DNA of 64,000 nucleotides from Lachnospiraceae bacterium (lineage in GTDB: Bacteria > Bacillota > Clostridia > Lachnospirales > Lachnospiraceae), in contig JAETQI010000018.1 in the NCBI GenBank assembly GCA_021770755.1, positions 1 through 64,000 on the forward strand, written 5' to 3'. Made by a program: the position numbers and the translations under genes. The notes beneath the pieces were generated by a model that worked only from the letters and a program-made list of their open reading frames with translations, had not been told where the DNA came from and searched no databases. Positions 50,995 to 60,946 of the stretch are shown piece by piece (the first letter of the stretch is position 1; every line of letters begins with the position of its first letter).

Positions 50995-51447
50995 ATGAAT
51001 ATCAAGATAAAATATTTTACGGACAAAGTACAGAAATTGGAAAAGATCTCAAAGGGAAACTGGATCGACCTTAGAGCTTCGGAGGATGTTGAGATGAAGC
51101 AGGGGGAGTTTCGGCTGATCCCGCTGGGCATCGCCGTGGAGCTCCCGCGCGGTTATGAGGCGCATGTAGTGCCCAGAAGCTCTACATTCAAAAATTTCGG
51201 GCTGATACAGGTGAATCATCAGGGTGTGATCGACGGTCCTGACCGCGAGACCGGGGAGGGCGGCTATTGCGGAAATGACGATCAGTGGTTTGTTCCGATG
51301 TATGCGATGCGCGACACAGTAGTCCATCTGAATGACCGTATCTGCCAGTTCCGGATCATGGAACAACAGCCGGAACTCGTATTTGAGGAGGTTTCCGAGC
51401 TTACCGGTGCAAACCGCGGAGGTTTTGGATCGACTGGAAGGAATTAA
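50995..51447 (+). CDS. dut: dUTP diphosphatase (dUTPase family)
   Basis: WIDLRASEDV, EAHVVPRSSTFKNFG, GVIDGPDRE, NRGGFGSTGRN. Confidence 0.9.
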   Translation: MNIKIKYFTDKVQKLEKISKGNWIDLRASEDVEMKQGEFRLIPLGIAVELPRGYEAHVVPRSSTFKNFGLIQVNHQGVIDGPDRETGEGGYCGNDDQWFVPMYAMRDTVVHLNDRICQFRIMEQQPELVFEEVSELTGANRGGFGSTGRN

Positions 51448-51487
51448 AGAACGAGCGGAGGAGTCTTTCCCCCGCTCGTTCTTATTC
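51448..51487. terminator. Bidirectional terminator
   Basis: aagaacgagcgg ... ccgctcgttctta between convergent genes. Confidence 0.8.
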
Positions 51488-52933
51488 TGCTGATTTCGGC
51501 AGCCGGTGCCGGAACAGCGCGTGGCTGAGCTTCTGGTAACTGAACGGTATGAGCGGATAGAGATAACTCTGGCCGGATACCATCTTGTTGGTGATGATGG
51601 CGGTAAAGAACAGTATGACGCCTGCAAGATATCCCCAAAACTGGAATATCGCAGTCAGGATCAGGTTGATCAGTCTGAAAAACTTGATCGCATATCCAAG
51701 TTCATAGCTGGGATGCGTATAGTTCGCAATGGCAACAAATGCCATGTATAGCATCACCTCGGCGTTGAACCAGCCGCTCTTTACCGAAAACTCGCCAAGG
51801 ATCAGTGCCGCCATGACACTCAGCGGTGTAGACAGCATATTTGGTGTATTGACAGCCGCGAGCCGCAGCCCGTCGATCGCAAGCTCCAGGATCAGAAACT
51901 GCCAGATCAGCGGAACATTGATATCTTCCTTTACCACGATAAAATCAAATGCGGGCGGGATCCAGTCTGGATTCTGCATCAGCAGCAGGAATGTGGGCGT
52001 GATAAAGTAAGTCAGTATCAGGATCAAAAATCGCGAAAGCCTGAGATACGAACCTGTGAGGGGCGGGAAATAAAAGTCATCCGCTTCCTGTATCATGTCC
52101 AGGATGCTGGTCGGCAGTATCATCGCAGAGGGGGAGTTGTCTACCAGAATAATGATATTTCCCTCTAAGATCTGTGCTGCGGCAGTGTCAGGGCGCTCCG
52201 TATACTTAAATTTTGGAAACGGATTGTACCATTTCGATGTGAACAAGCACTCTGCGAGGCTCTCCTGGTTCAGTGTCAGGGCATCGACTTTGATATCGTT
52301 GATGCGGTCACGTATTTTTCCCAGAAATTCCTTGTCGACCCTGTTATCCATATAACACAGCACGATGTCTGTCCTGGAAGCCTTTCCGGCACTGAGCATT
52401 TCCATGCGCAGGTCCGTGCTTCTGATGCGCCGGCGGATCAGCGCAGTGTTGAATACGACGGTCTCCACAAAACCATCTTTGGAACCGCGCAAAACCTTAT
52501 CCTTTTCAGGCTCTGATACGCCGCGTGCGGGATAGGTACGCGAGTCGATCAGGAGACATTCATCAAAACCCTCGATGATGACCGCGAACACACCGCAGAG
52601 CACATTTTTGGCAATCTCATTGAAATCTTTGGTGAGATCCACCTCAACGTAAGGCATGAGCTGGTTTAACTCTTTTGCATTCTGTGGCATATCATCAGCC
52701 TTTAATCCCATCAAAAACTGCAGGAGCTTCTGCATCAGTACATCCTTACAGAATCCGTCGACAAAGTAGAAAACGGCATTTTTATCACCGATTCGCACAT
52801 CCCTGCTCACAATGTCAAACGATTCATCACTGTGGAGCAGTTCTGATATATATTTTTTATTTTCTTCAAATTCTTGATACATATGGGTAACCATGCCTTT
52901 CTGAGTTTCAAGCGATACACATCGCTGGTTCAT
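51482..52933 (-). CDS. GerA-family spore germination protein (SpoVAF/GerKA-like)
   Basis: LEGNIIILVDNSPSAMILPTSILDMIQEADDFYFPPLTGSYLRLSRFL; multi-TM C-terminal half. Confidence 0.9.
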   Translation of the reverse strand: MNQRCVSLETQKGMVTHMYQEFEENKKYISELLHSDESFDIVSRDVRIGDKNAVFYFVDGFCKDVLMQKLLQFLMGLKADDMPQNAKELNQLMPYVEVDLTKDFNEIAKNVLCGVFAVIIEGFDECLLIDSRTYPARGVSEPEKDKVLRGSKDGFVETVVFNTALIRRRIRSTDLRMEMLSAGKASRTDIVLCYMDNRVDKEFLGKIRDRINDIKVDALTLNQESLAECLFTSKWYNPFPKFKYTERPDTAAAQILEGNIIILVDNSPSAMILPTSILDMIQEADDFYFPPLTGSYLRLSRFLILILTYFITPTFLLLMQNPDWIPPAFDFIVVKEDINVPLIWQFLILELAIDGLRLAAVNTPNMLSTPLSVMAALILGEFSVKSGWFNAEVMLYMAFVAIANYTHPSYELGYAIKFFRLINLILTAIFQFWGYLAGVILFFTAIITNKMVSGQSYLYPLIPFSYQKLSHALFRHRLPKSAE

Positions 52934-53186
52934 TGATATATGGATTCAGTATGTGCCAAAATTGGTATTTCATACATTTTTTTTCATCTTTTATACGATG
53001 CAAATTTACATTTTTGGGGGTTTTTGATATACTAAAGCATGTTTGAAAAATGCTTTCTGCCAGATGTGCGTTACGATCTATATAAGATTAGCCTGAAATC
53101 AAAGATTTCACAATCCTGGTCGGAGTTTGTGTCAAGTGAGGAGGTTTACGCTGGCTGAATGCGGCGCTTGAGGTTAGGGGGATAAC

Positions 53187-53921
53187 ATGTATCAGATTGC
53201 GATATGCGATGATGAACCGGTAATATGTGAGATGGTATCTGGCGTCATCAGGGAATGGAGCCAGGACATCCGGATCACTTGTTTTGATTCCGGGGAAGCG
53301 CTCCTTGCTTCATACGATTCTTTTGACGCGATCTTTCTCGACATCGACATGAAAGGAATCGACGGCATAGAAACAGGAAAGCGGATCCGTGAGCGGGATC
53401 ATGAGACAAAGATCGTCTATCTCACATCCTACCGCGATTATGTGGCGGGCGCGTTTGAGGTTCACGCATTTCAATATCTGCTCAAACCGATCGCGCCCGC
53501 GCGGCTGCAGCAGGTGCTGGAGGAAATCTTCCGCTATGTGAAAAAAGCGGACAAGCAGCGGATCCTGGATTTTCACACATATGAAGGAACAGTGTGCATC
53601 GACGTATCCGACATCTGCTATTTTGAGTTCACAAACCGAAAGATCCGCATGGTGACGATCCAGAATGTTTACCATATGACAGGAAAGATCAGCAGTATCT
53701 ATGATCGCATCAGCGCGATGGGATTTTCCATGCCCCATAAGAGTTTTGTCGTCAATCTCCTCCATGTGAAAAATGTCAGGAATCTCGACATTTTCATGGA
53801 CAACGGTGACCAGATCCCATTGTCACAGAAGAAACAGAAGGAATGGAAACAGGAGCTTACAAATTATTTATCAGGGCGCTTGGAAACTGCATTGGAGCGT
53901 CAGAGACCGGAAGGAGGCTGA
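53187..53921 (+). CDS. LytTR-family response regulator
   Basis: YQIAICDDEPVICEMV, AIFLDIDMKGIDGIETGKRIR, LytTR part YHMTGKISSIYDRISAMGFSMPHKSFVVNLLHV. Confidence 0.93.
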   Translation: MYQIAICDDEPVICEMVSGVIREWSQDIRITCFDSGEALLASYDSFDAIFLDIDMKGIDGIETGKRIRERDHETKIVYLTSYRDYVAGAFEVHAFQYLLKPIAPARLQQVLEEIFRYVKKADKQRILDFHTYEGTVCIDVSDICYFEFTNRKIRMVTIQNVYHMTGKISSIYDRISAMGFSMPHKSFVVNLLHVKNVRNLDIFMDNGDQIPLSQKKQKEWKQELTNYLSGRLETALERQRPEGG

Positions 53922-53924
53922 CAG

Positions 53925-55202
53925 ATGCCGACGATCGCAGACTGGGTATTTGCGTTGCTCGATATTGCTTCCCTGACAGTATGTTCTATGTATCCTGTCA
54001 CACTGCTGCCACATGACGGAAAAGTACAAAACAGCATGATATGCCGTATCGCCAGGATTGCGGCATGGATCATTTTCGCATTATCGACGGTGGTGATTCC
54101 CAGGATTTGGCAGGATGATGCCGTGACGATGATCACACTTACATCATATTACGTTTTCGTGGGATATCTGCTGTATCACAGGAACAGGACAGGGATATTA
54201 TATCAGGTTGGCTTTATGTTCTGCATGTATGCGACACAGGTGATTTCGATCTATATGGCGGCAAAGCTGTACGAGGTCTATTCTCTGGAGTACAGGACCC
54301 ATGTCTATCTGATGATCCTGTTAAAGATCTGCCTGCTGGTCATGGTCACTTTTGTATTTCGGGTATTGATCCGAAAAAGATATATGTCCGTACAGCCGCT
54401 GTTTAAGATCCGCGGAATGCTTCTGGTGCCTGTGCTTAGCGCAGCCCTCATTTTTCTGTTTACGGTCAGTTCCGATGTGTTTCTGATCCGGTTCGGGTAT
54501 GAGTGGCTGATCCTATACTGTGTGCTCGTCCTGGTGATCAATCTGTATTGTCTCTACTTCTGGTATGATGTGTCGAAGACACAGGAGCTAAAGCACAAGC
54601 TGGAACTGATGAGACAGCAGAACGAGCTGACGCACCAGTTTTATGCGGATCTGGAATCGAACTATGCGAAGTCGAGAAAGGTGATCCATGATATCCGAAA
54701 TCATTTGCAGATGCTGGAGCAGTCACAGAAGATTGCAGAATACCAGGGCTATGTCGCAGATGTGCACCAGATGCTGAATGCCCTTGGCATGACTTATTAC
54801 ACGGACAACCGCATGCTCAACATGATCCTGAATGACAAATTAAAACAGTTGGATCAGGATCAGTTCCAGTGCAGCCTGATGGGTGTCCGCCTTGATTTTC
54901 TGTCAGAAATGGACACGACGACAATCTTTGCCAATCTGCTGGATAACGCGTTGGATGCGGGGAAAGGCAACGAACAGTTCAGTCTGAAGCTGCAGGGTGA
55001 ACAGATCCAGGACTTTTGCGTCATAAAGATGTCCAATACCACAAAGGGGACGTACACGCCTGGAAAGTCCTCAAAGACAGGACATGACGGAATCGGTCTG
55101 GAAAATGTGCGCAATGCTGTTGAAAAGTATCACGGAGAGCTGCAGACGGATCAGAAGGGAGAGATATTTTCTGTTACCCTGCTGTTTCCAGACAATAGCT
55201 GA
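53925..55202 (+). CDS. GHKL-type sensor histidine kinase
   Basis: Multi-TM N-terminus, KVIHDIRNHLQMLEQ, IFANLLDNALDAG, GHDGIGLENVRNAVEKYHGEL. Confidence 0.92.
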   Translation: MPTIADWVFALLDIASLTVCSMYPVTLLPHDGKVQNSMICRIARIAAWIIFALSTVVIPRIWQDDAVTMITLTSYYVFVGYLLYHRNRTGILYQVGFMFCMYATQVISIYMAAKLYEVYSLEYRTHVYLMILLKICLLVMVTFVFRVLIRKRYMSVQPLFKIRGMLLVPVLSAALIFLFTVSSDVFLIRFGYEWLILYCVLVLVINLYCLYFWYDVSKTQELKHKLELMRQQNELTHQFYADLESNYAKSRKVIHDIRNHLQMLEQSQKIAEYQGYVADVHQMLNALGMTYYTDNRMLNMILNDKLKQLDQDQFQCSLMGVRLDFLSEMDTTTIFANLLDNALDAGKGNEQFSLKLQGEQIQDFCVIKMSNTTKGTYTPGKSSKTGHDGIGLENVRNAVEKYHGELQTDQKGEIFSVTLLFPDNS

Positions 55203-55238
55203 GGTGCTGCTTGGAGAAAATATATATTTAAGGAAGGA

Positions 55239-55682
55239 ATGGTGGTATTTATGAAAAATCTATTCAAGGGAAAAAGAATGATCGGCAGGATCGCAGGAGT
55301 GCTTGTGATGATACTGACACTAACTGCATGCGGGGCGCAGTCTCTGCCGGAGCAGTTTGACGAGGAGACTGTCAAGGCGGAAGCGCAAAAGGCAATCGAT
55401 CTTTTTAACGGACAGGATTATCAGAGCATTATCGATATGGGAAGTGATGTGTTTCAGGAACAGCTCACGGCGGAAGACTTCGCATCCCAGAGTGATCCAT
55501 ATCATGAAAAGTGCGGTGCGTTTCAGGAGATCACCAAGACCATAGTTCTTGGCAATGTCAATCAGGAAACGCAGGAGTCCTACGGCGGTGTCGTCATGAT
55601 AGGCAGATACGAAAATGGTACGATTCAATTTACGATCGCTTTTGACGAGGACATGAGGCTGGTACAGTTTATCATTAGGTAA
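55239..55682 (+). CDS. DUF3887-like lipoprotein
   Basis: Lipobox LTLTACGAQ; AIDLFNGQDYQSIIDMGSDVFQEQLTAEDF. Confidence 0.7.
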   Translation: MVVFMKNLFKGKRMIGRIAGVLVMILTLTACGAQSLPEQFDEETVKAEAQKAIDLFNGQDYQSIIDMGSDVFQEQLTAEDFASQSDPYHEKCGAFQEITKTIVLGNVNQETQESYGGVVMIGRYENGTIQFTIAFDEDMRLVQFIIR

Positions 55683-55727
55683 GAAGGGCGAAAGATTGAC
55701 TTCGTTTATACGGGTGAGGAGGAAGAT

Positions 55728-56756
55728 ATGGAAAGTATGGAAAAAGGCAGGGAATTGCGCATCTATATTGCAGTCGCCTACGGCGTCACGTTTCTGATGG
55801 GGTTATTGATGTGGTACGGGAACAGTCAAAATATTGATCTGGGCATGTTTGCGAATGCGCAGATGTTTTATCCGGCGGCAGGTGTGATGCTGGCGGTATT
55901 ATGCACAAGAAAAAATGATGCTTTGGTTCCCAGGGCATTTTACGTGTTCTTCATCTGTGTGACAGCGGCGCTTGGCGTGGTGGCGGTTATTTCAGTATTG
56001 AATCCCTACGCGATGATCGCTGCCGGTAATGGATATGTCCTTCCGCTGTGGACGCTGGCGTCTCAGATATTGATCATCGCTTCGAGCATTGCCGGGTGGA
56101 TCATTTTGCTGGCAACGAAGAAAGAAAAACGCAGGGCATATGGTTTGGGGTGGAACCGCACAGCGGACTCATGGTTTTGTATCTTTTTGTTTTTTGTACT
56201 GTATATGTTCCGGACGGCAATCGCGGTTTTGAGCAGTGGTGAATGGGCGATCTTCGGTGAGCTGCTAAGACAGCCGTACACCTGGATCCAGTTGGCGGTG
56301 ATGCCGGTAAATTTCTTTTTTCTGTACTTTGCATTTCTGGGAGAAGAATACGGGTGGCGGTATTATCTGCAGCCATTGATGCAGCGCCGGTTTGGCGTCC
56401 GGGGCGGTGTGCTGCTGCTCGGCGTTGTGTGGGGGATATGGCATCTGCCTGTGGATCTGTTCTACTATACGCAGGACAGTCAGCTTCTCATGATCCTGGC
56501 GCAGCAGGTTACCTGCATCACGCTTGGCATTTTTTTCGCGTATGCTTACATGAAAACAAACAATATCTGGGTTCCGGTGGCGCTGCATTTTATGAACAAT
56601 AACCTGGTTCCCATCATTTCCAACAATTATACTTCCAGCGTGCTTGAAAACCAGACGATCACGTGGGGAGAACTTTTGGTCTCTCTGGTGATGAATGGGC
56701 TGATATTTGGCGCATTCCTGTTTGCAAAGCCGTTTCGGAAAACAGCAGGGCAGTAG
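55728..56756 (+). CDS. CPBP family intramembrane glutamic endopeptidase
   Basis: GEEYGWRYYLQPLMQRRFG, VWGIWHLPVDLFYY, VALHFMNNN. Confidence 0.9.
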   Translation: MESMEKGRELRIYIAVAYGVTFLMGLLMWYGNSQNIDLGMFANAQMFYPAAGVMLAVLCTRKNDALVPRAFYVFFICVTAALGVVAVISVLNPYAMIAAGNGYVLPLWTLASQILIIASSIAGWIILLATKKEKRRAYGLGWNRTADSWFCIFLFFVLYMFRTAIAVLSSGEWAIFGELLRQPYTWIQLAVMPVNFFFLYFAFLGEEYGWRYYLQPLMQRRFGVRGGVLLLGVVWGIWHLPVDLFYYTQDSQLLMILAQQVTCITLGIFFAYAYMKTNNIWVPVALHFMNNNLVPIISNNYTSSVLENQTITWGELLVSLVMNGLIFGAFLFAKPFRKTAGQ

Positions 56757-56820
56757 CATTTTCACAAATCCGACATATTATGATAGTAACTATTGAAAAA
56801 CAACAAGGAGCAGTACAGAT

Positions 56821-56994
56821 ATGCAGGAATGGAAACCACAGATGCCATATCCGGAGCAGTTTCCGGTAGCGATGGCATATGTACCGTGGCAGCGAAATTG
56901 TAATATGTACGAAAATCTTGATGAGGCGTTCAAAACAGGTACGATATTTCCTGAACTTAACAAACCATTTTTAGGGAGGTGCGTGAAGGGATGA
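56821..56994 (+). CDS. cotJA: Spore coat protein CotJA (57 aa, not in supplied ORF track)
   Basis: Direct translation MQEWKPQMPYPEQFPVAMAYVPWQRNCNMYENLDEAFKTGTIFPELNKPFLGRCVKG; directly upstream of cotJB with ATGA overlap. Confidence 0.9.
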   Translation: MQEWKPQMPYPEQFPVAMAYVPWQRNCNMYENLDEAFKTGTIFPELNKPFLGRCVKG

Positions 56995-57275
56995 ACATCG
57001 GATGCAAACCATGTATGGATTCAGAACGCCAGAGACTCCTGCTGGAGATCAGCAAAGTTGATTTCGCGCTGAAGGAGCTTAATCTCTATCTCGATACCCA
57101 TCCATATGATCAGCAGGGAATGGAGAATTTCAGACAGTATAATGCACTGAAGAACAAGCTGGTGAAGGATTACACGGAAAAGTATGGTCCGCTTGTGCTC
57201 AGCATCGTAGACATGGACAGCAGGGAATGGAAATGGGCCACACAGGATTGGCCATGGGAAGGAGGCTATAACTAA
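56991..57275 (+). CDS. cotJB: Spore coat protein CotJB
   Basis: ERQRLLLEISKVDFALKELNLYLDTHPYDQQGMENFRQYNALK; cotJABC order. Confidence 0.9.
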   Translation: MNIGCKPCMDSERQRLLLEISKVDFALKELNLYLDTHPYDQQGMENFRQYNALKNKLVKDYTEKYGPLVLSIVDMDSREWKWATQDWPWEGGYN

Positions 57276-57694
57276 TGTGGAATTATGAGAAGAGATTACA
57301 GTATCCGGTAAAGATTACCCAGACCAATCCCGAGATCGCGCAGGTCATCATCAGCCAGTACGGCGGTCCGGACGGCGAGCTTGCGGCATCCATGCGCTAC
57401 CTGGCACAGCGGTACACCATGCCATACAATACAGTGACCGGCGTGCTGACAGACATCGGTACAGAGGAATTGGCACATTTTGAGATGATCTGTGCGATTG
57501 TGTACCAGTTGACAAGGAACCTCACGCCGGAGGAGATCAAAGAGTCAGGTTTTGACAAATATTACGTAGACCACACGCTTGCACTCTGGCCGCAGGCAGC
57601 AGGCGGCATCCCGTTCAATGCCTGCGAATTCCAGTCGAAGGGTGATGTGATCACGGATCTGATGGAGGATATGGCGGCAGATGCTACCAGTTAG
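57275..57694 (+). pseudogene. cotJC: CotJC (manganese catalase-like), 3'-truncated
   Basis: MWNYEKRLQYPVKITQTNPEIAQVIISQYGGPDGELAASMRYL ... DLMEDMAADATS*; homologues continue with EDxAAEEKARxTYxxL...REREIVHxQRF. Confidence 0.85.
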
Positions 57695-57743
57695 TAAATA
57701 CAACAAAATAAGGAAGGAAAGATAAAGGAACCAATATCTCAAT

Positions 57744-57770
57744 AAGAACCGGTGAAAAGGTTCTTTTTTT
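57744..57770 (+). terminator. Intrinsic terminator at element left end
   Basis: agaacc-ggtgaaaa-ggttcttttttt. Confidence 0.75.
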
Positions 57771-57851
57771 GTGGTTTAAAAAGGTTCACCTTTTTAGATA
57801 GATATAGGAACTATTAACACATAGTATCATTAATTTTTAGGAGGAAAATTT

Positions 57852-58658
57852 ATGATGAACAGAATTATTGCGATTGCAAACCAAAAGGGTGGAGTCGGTA
57901 AGACCACCACAACGATCAGCCTGGGAGTCGGGCTGGCGAAATCCGGAAAGAAAGTATGTCTGATCGATCTGGATCCACAGGGGAACACGACACAGGGGCT
58001 CGGTTATGATCCGGACAGCATCGATATCACGATCACGACGATCATGGACAGGATGATTCACAAAGAACCTATCAATAGTGATTTCGGTGTGCTGCACAAC
58101 AGGGAAGGGGTTGACCTTATTCCCTCCAACATAGACCTGTCAGAAATGGAAATGAGGCTCATATCCATATATATCGGACGCGAAAAGATCCTGGGCAGAT
58201 ATCTGGAAATGATGAAACTCCGGTATGATTATATATTGATCGACTGCAAGCCGTCCCTGGATATCATTACGATCAATGCACTTGTAGCTGCAGACAGCGT
58301 ACTGATCCCGGTGCAGGCGCAGTATTATAGTGCAAGGGGGCTGGAGCAGCTGCTGAATACGATCACAAGGGTTGTAGTAGACGGATACAATCCGAAGCTG
58401 AAAGTAGACGGGATCCTGTTTACACTGGCAAATGACAGGACATGCAATTTTAGACAGGTCTCCCAGATCATCAGGGACGCGTATGGACAGAACATACATA
58501 TTTATGAAAACCACATTCCCCGCTCGGTAAAAGCTGAGGAAGCGCCGATATCAGGGATCAGTATTTATGAATATGACAGAACTGGAGCTGTTGCAGAGGC
58601 GTACGACAGATTTACAGATGAATTTCTGCAGGAGGAAAAAAAGTATGGGAAGGAGTAA
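57852..58658 (+). CDS. ParA family ATPase
   Basis: IIAIANQKGGVGKTTTTISLGVGLAKSGKKVCLIDLDPQGNTTQGLG. Confidence 0.95.
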   Translation: MMNRIIAIANQKGGVGKTTTTISLGVGLAKSGKKVCLIDLDPQGNTTQGLGYDPDSIDITITTIMDRMIHKEPINSDFGVLHNREGVDLIPSNIDLSEMEMRLISIYIGREKILGRYLEMMKLRYDYILIDCKPSLDIITINALVAADSVLIPVQAQYYSARGLEQLLNTITRVVVDGYNPKLKVDGILFTLANDRTCNFRQVSQIIRDAYGQNIHIYENHIPRSVKAEEAPISGISIYEYDRTGAVAEAYDRFTDEFLQEEKKYGKE

Positions 58659-59676
58659 GACATTACCATCATTCTCGTTAAATTCGTTTGTATCACCGTC
58701 ACAAGATGGAGACTGGTATAAAAAGGTGGATTATCAGGACGCCAAAAATATCATCAGGGAAAAGATGAAATCTTCTGTGGAAAATTTCATCGCAATCGGA
58801 TATTATCTGAAGCTTATTGATGAAACCGGGCAGTATAAGGAAGACGGCTATGCAAATATATGGGAGTGTGCAAAGCAGGAATTTGGTTTTTCGCAGCCAA
58901 AGGCTTCACGCTGTATCAATATATGTAAAGCGTACAGCGTGAACGGGGACAGTCCATACATAGATGAGCGGTTTAAAAACTTTAATACAAGCCAGCTGCA
59001 GGAAATGCTGCCATTTAAAGACGATGAACATCTCATAGGACAGATCACCCCGGATATGAGCTCTCGGAAGATCCGGAAGGAAATAAAAAATGCAAAAAAG
59101 GAGGATGCAGGGGATATGAAAGAAAGCAGTCCCCTGCAGGAACAGCAGCAGATCACGGCAATAGAGGGCGAATACCGCGAATTTGTCCCTGCCGCTGACA
59201 GTGATGACAATAATAAGGGTGATCATGACAATATTGACACAGAAACAAATGTCCCCACTAAAAATCCTGCAGAGGTTACGGACAGCAGGAGAGAGGAACT
59301 GATCACGGAGGTACATACAGACAATGAATCCGCAGGAGCAGACGGGGAGGAAACAGGGAATGAGGACACGGAAAACAGCGATCTTCCGCGTCTGTGTAAG
59401 GAAGACGGTATAAATTATGACGCCGGACGTGTCACGATACATCTTCCCGCAGCAGTCGGGGACAAAGTATATTTTATCGGGGGAGATGAAGACAACAATA
59501 TAAGTGGGGGAACCATTGACCAGATCACCCTGGGCGGGGGAATGAGGCCGCAGTTCCGTGTATATGATGCGGAGGAGGGCGTATGGTTTCATTTTGAAAC
59601 ATCCGATTTTGGACAGACTCTTTTTTATTCCCGGGAGGATGCAGGGTCTGTAAAAAGCAGGAGAGGAAAGATATGA
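58645..59676 (+). CDS. ParB-like/DUF3102-like partition or regulatory protein
   Basis: Overlaps parA; KSSVENFIAIGYYLKLIDETGQYKEDGYANIWECAKQEFGFSQPKASRCINICKAYS. Confidence 0.55.
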   Translation: MGRSKTLPSFSLNSFVSPSQDGDWYKKVDYQDAKNIIREKMKSSVENFIAIGYYLKLIDETGQYKEDGYANIWECAKQEFGFSQPKASRCINICKAYSVNGDSPYIDERFKNFNTSQLQEMLPFKDDEHLIGQITPDMSSRKIRKEIKNAKKEDAGDMKESSPLQEQQQITAIEGEYREFVPAADSDDNNKGDHDNIDTETNVPTKNPAEVTDSRREELITEVHTDNESAGADGEETGNEDTENSDLPRLCKEDGINYDAGRVTIHLPAAVGDKVYFIGGDEDNNISGGTIDQITLGGGMRPQFRVYDAEEGVWFHFETSDFGQTLFYSREDAGSVKSRRGKI

Positions 59677-59933
59677 CCAGAACCTATATGATAGTGAACA
59701 CCGAGTTATCCGGGAAAAAACTGCAGGAAGCGGTCAGAAACAGTGGATACAGTATCCGGGAACTGCAGGACATGCTGTATCTGTCATGCCCAAATCCGAT
59801 CTACAAATGGATCCGCGGCAAAGCACTCCCGTCGACAACGAATTTATATCGTTTAAGCAGTATCCTGAATATCCCCATGGAAAATTTACTGGCAGTTGAA
59901 AGCGTGACAATACATGGGGAGGACGGATGCTAA
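59673..59933 (+). CDS. HTH (XRE-like) protein
   Basis: SGYSIRELQDMLYLSCPNPIYKWIRGKALPSTTNLYRLSSILNIPMENLL. Confidence 0.75.
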   Translation: MTRTYMIVNTELSGKKLQEAVRNSGYSIRELQDMLYLSCPNPIYKWIRGKALPSTTNLYRLSSILNIPMENLLAVESVTIHGEDGC

Positions 59934-59977
59934 GGAACTGTAGAAAAATAAGTTTTAGAGGAGAGGGAAAATATGAC

Positions 59978-60304
59978 ATGGAAAAGATTAATGTAAAGGT
60001 TTTAGAGGAATATCGGGGGCACATGGATCCTGAAAGGAAATATCATCTGGTAGATATCAAAACTGGTAGAGAGCCGATAGGAAATCTTAAAAAAGAAGAA
60101 ATAGAAAATTATGCCAATATATTTCATCTGACGCTGGTAGAAAACCTGCCGACGGAGGCACCGGAAGAAAAAAGAGACAGCCTGCTGGGCAGACTTGCGG
60201 AAAAGAAAGAGGAAGCTGCACAAAAACATGAAAAACAGGAGCTGGAACGACAAGAATCAGAACACAGTACGGACAGTCATCAATGTGACCAGTACATGTA
60301 TTAG
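59978..60304 (+). CDS. Hypothetical element protein
   Basis: ORF starting MEKINVKVLEEYRGHMDPERKYHLVDIKTGREPIGNL with upstream gagagggaa RBS. Confidence 0.55.
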   Translation: MEKINVKVLEEYRGHMDPERKYHLVDIKTGREPIGNLKKEEIENYANIFHLTLVENLPTEAPEEKRDSLLGRLAEKKEEAAQKHEKQELERQESEHSTDSHQCDQYMY

Positions 60305-60337
60305 CTATATTGCGGCAATCGCACAATATAGATACCT

Positions 60338-60392
60338 GCCGGAGCCTCCTACTCCGGCAGGGGAAAAAGACGGTTTACGCCGTCTTTTTCTT
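60338..60392 (+). terminator. Tandem hairpins with T-tract
   Basis: ctgccggag-cctccta-ctccggcag then aaaaagacgg-tttacg-ccgtctttttc. Confidence 0.75.
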
Positions 60393-60407
60393 ATGTAGCT
60401 ATAGGAA

Positions 60408-60704
60408 ATGCATCCGAAAGGAGGGGGAAATGTGAAGATTGTGGAATACCTGCAGGTAGGCATGTGTCTGAAAGTTTACAGGGTACAGGCGGGGATATCA
60501 CAGCGGAAAATGGCAGACAGCCTGGGGCTTTCGGCTGCGACATACTCCAATTATGAAAACGGATACAGTAGTCCGGCAATAGAAACAATACAGGATTTCT
60601 GCAATATTCTTGGAATGGAGGTAAGTGATTTTTTCAGATACGCGGTAGAAAAAGCGACAGGTAAAGGAGATGATCCGGTCAAAAATGTCAGTAAAAATTT
60701 ATAG
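60408..60704 (+). CDS. XRE-family HTH regulator
   Basis: RVQAGISQRKMADSLGLSAATYSNYENGYSSPAIETIQDFCNILGMEVSDFF; likely GTG start near 60432. Confidence 0.85.
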   Translation: MHPKGGGNVKIVEYLQVGMCLKVYRVQAGISQRKMADSLGLSAATYSNYENGYSSPAIETIQDFCNILGMEVSDFFRYAVEKATGKGDDPVKNVSKNL

Positions 60705-60946
60705 GTGAGATATGAAAAAAGAGTTAAGGAACTGGATAAAGAATGAGGACAAAGGTGATTAAATGGAAAAATATTATGATCCAGAAGCTGAATACAGGAA
60801 ATCAGTTGCAGTGTGCCCGGGAAGAGTGCATTGGCGATGCATCCCGACGGTCAGGAAAGAAATCCCTGTTAGGAATGACCATCAGGCGATGGGCAGGAAA
60901 GTAGCAGGACAAACACAGGATCAGTTAATATACGAGGAGGCTTAAT

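Noticed and set aside
60763-60945. 60-aa ORF in the mobile element
   Set aside because: Possible but no recognisable motif; too short to support.
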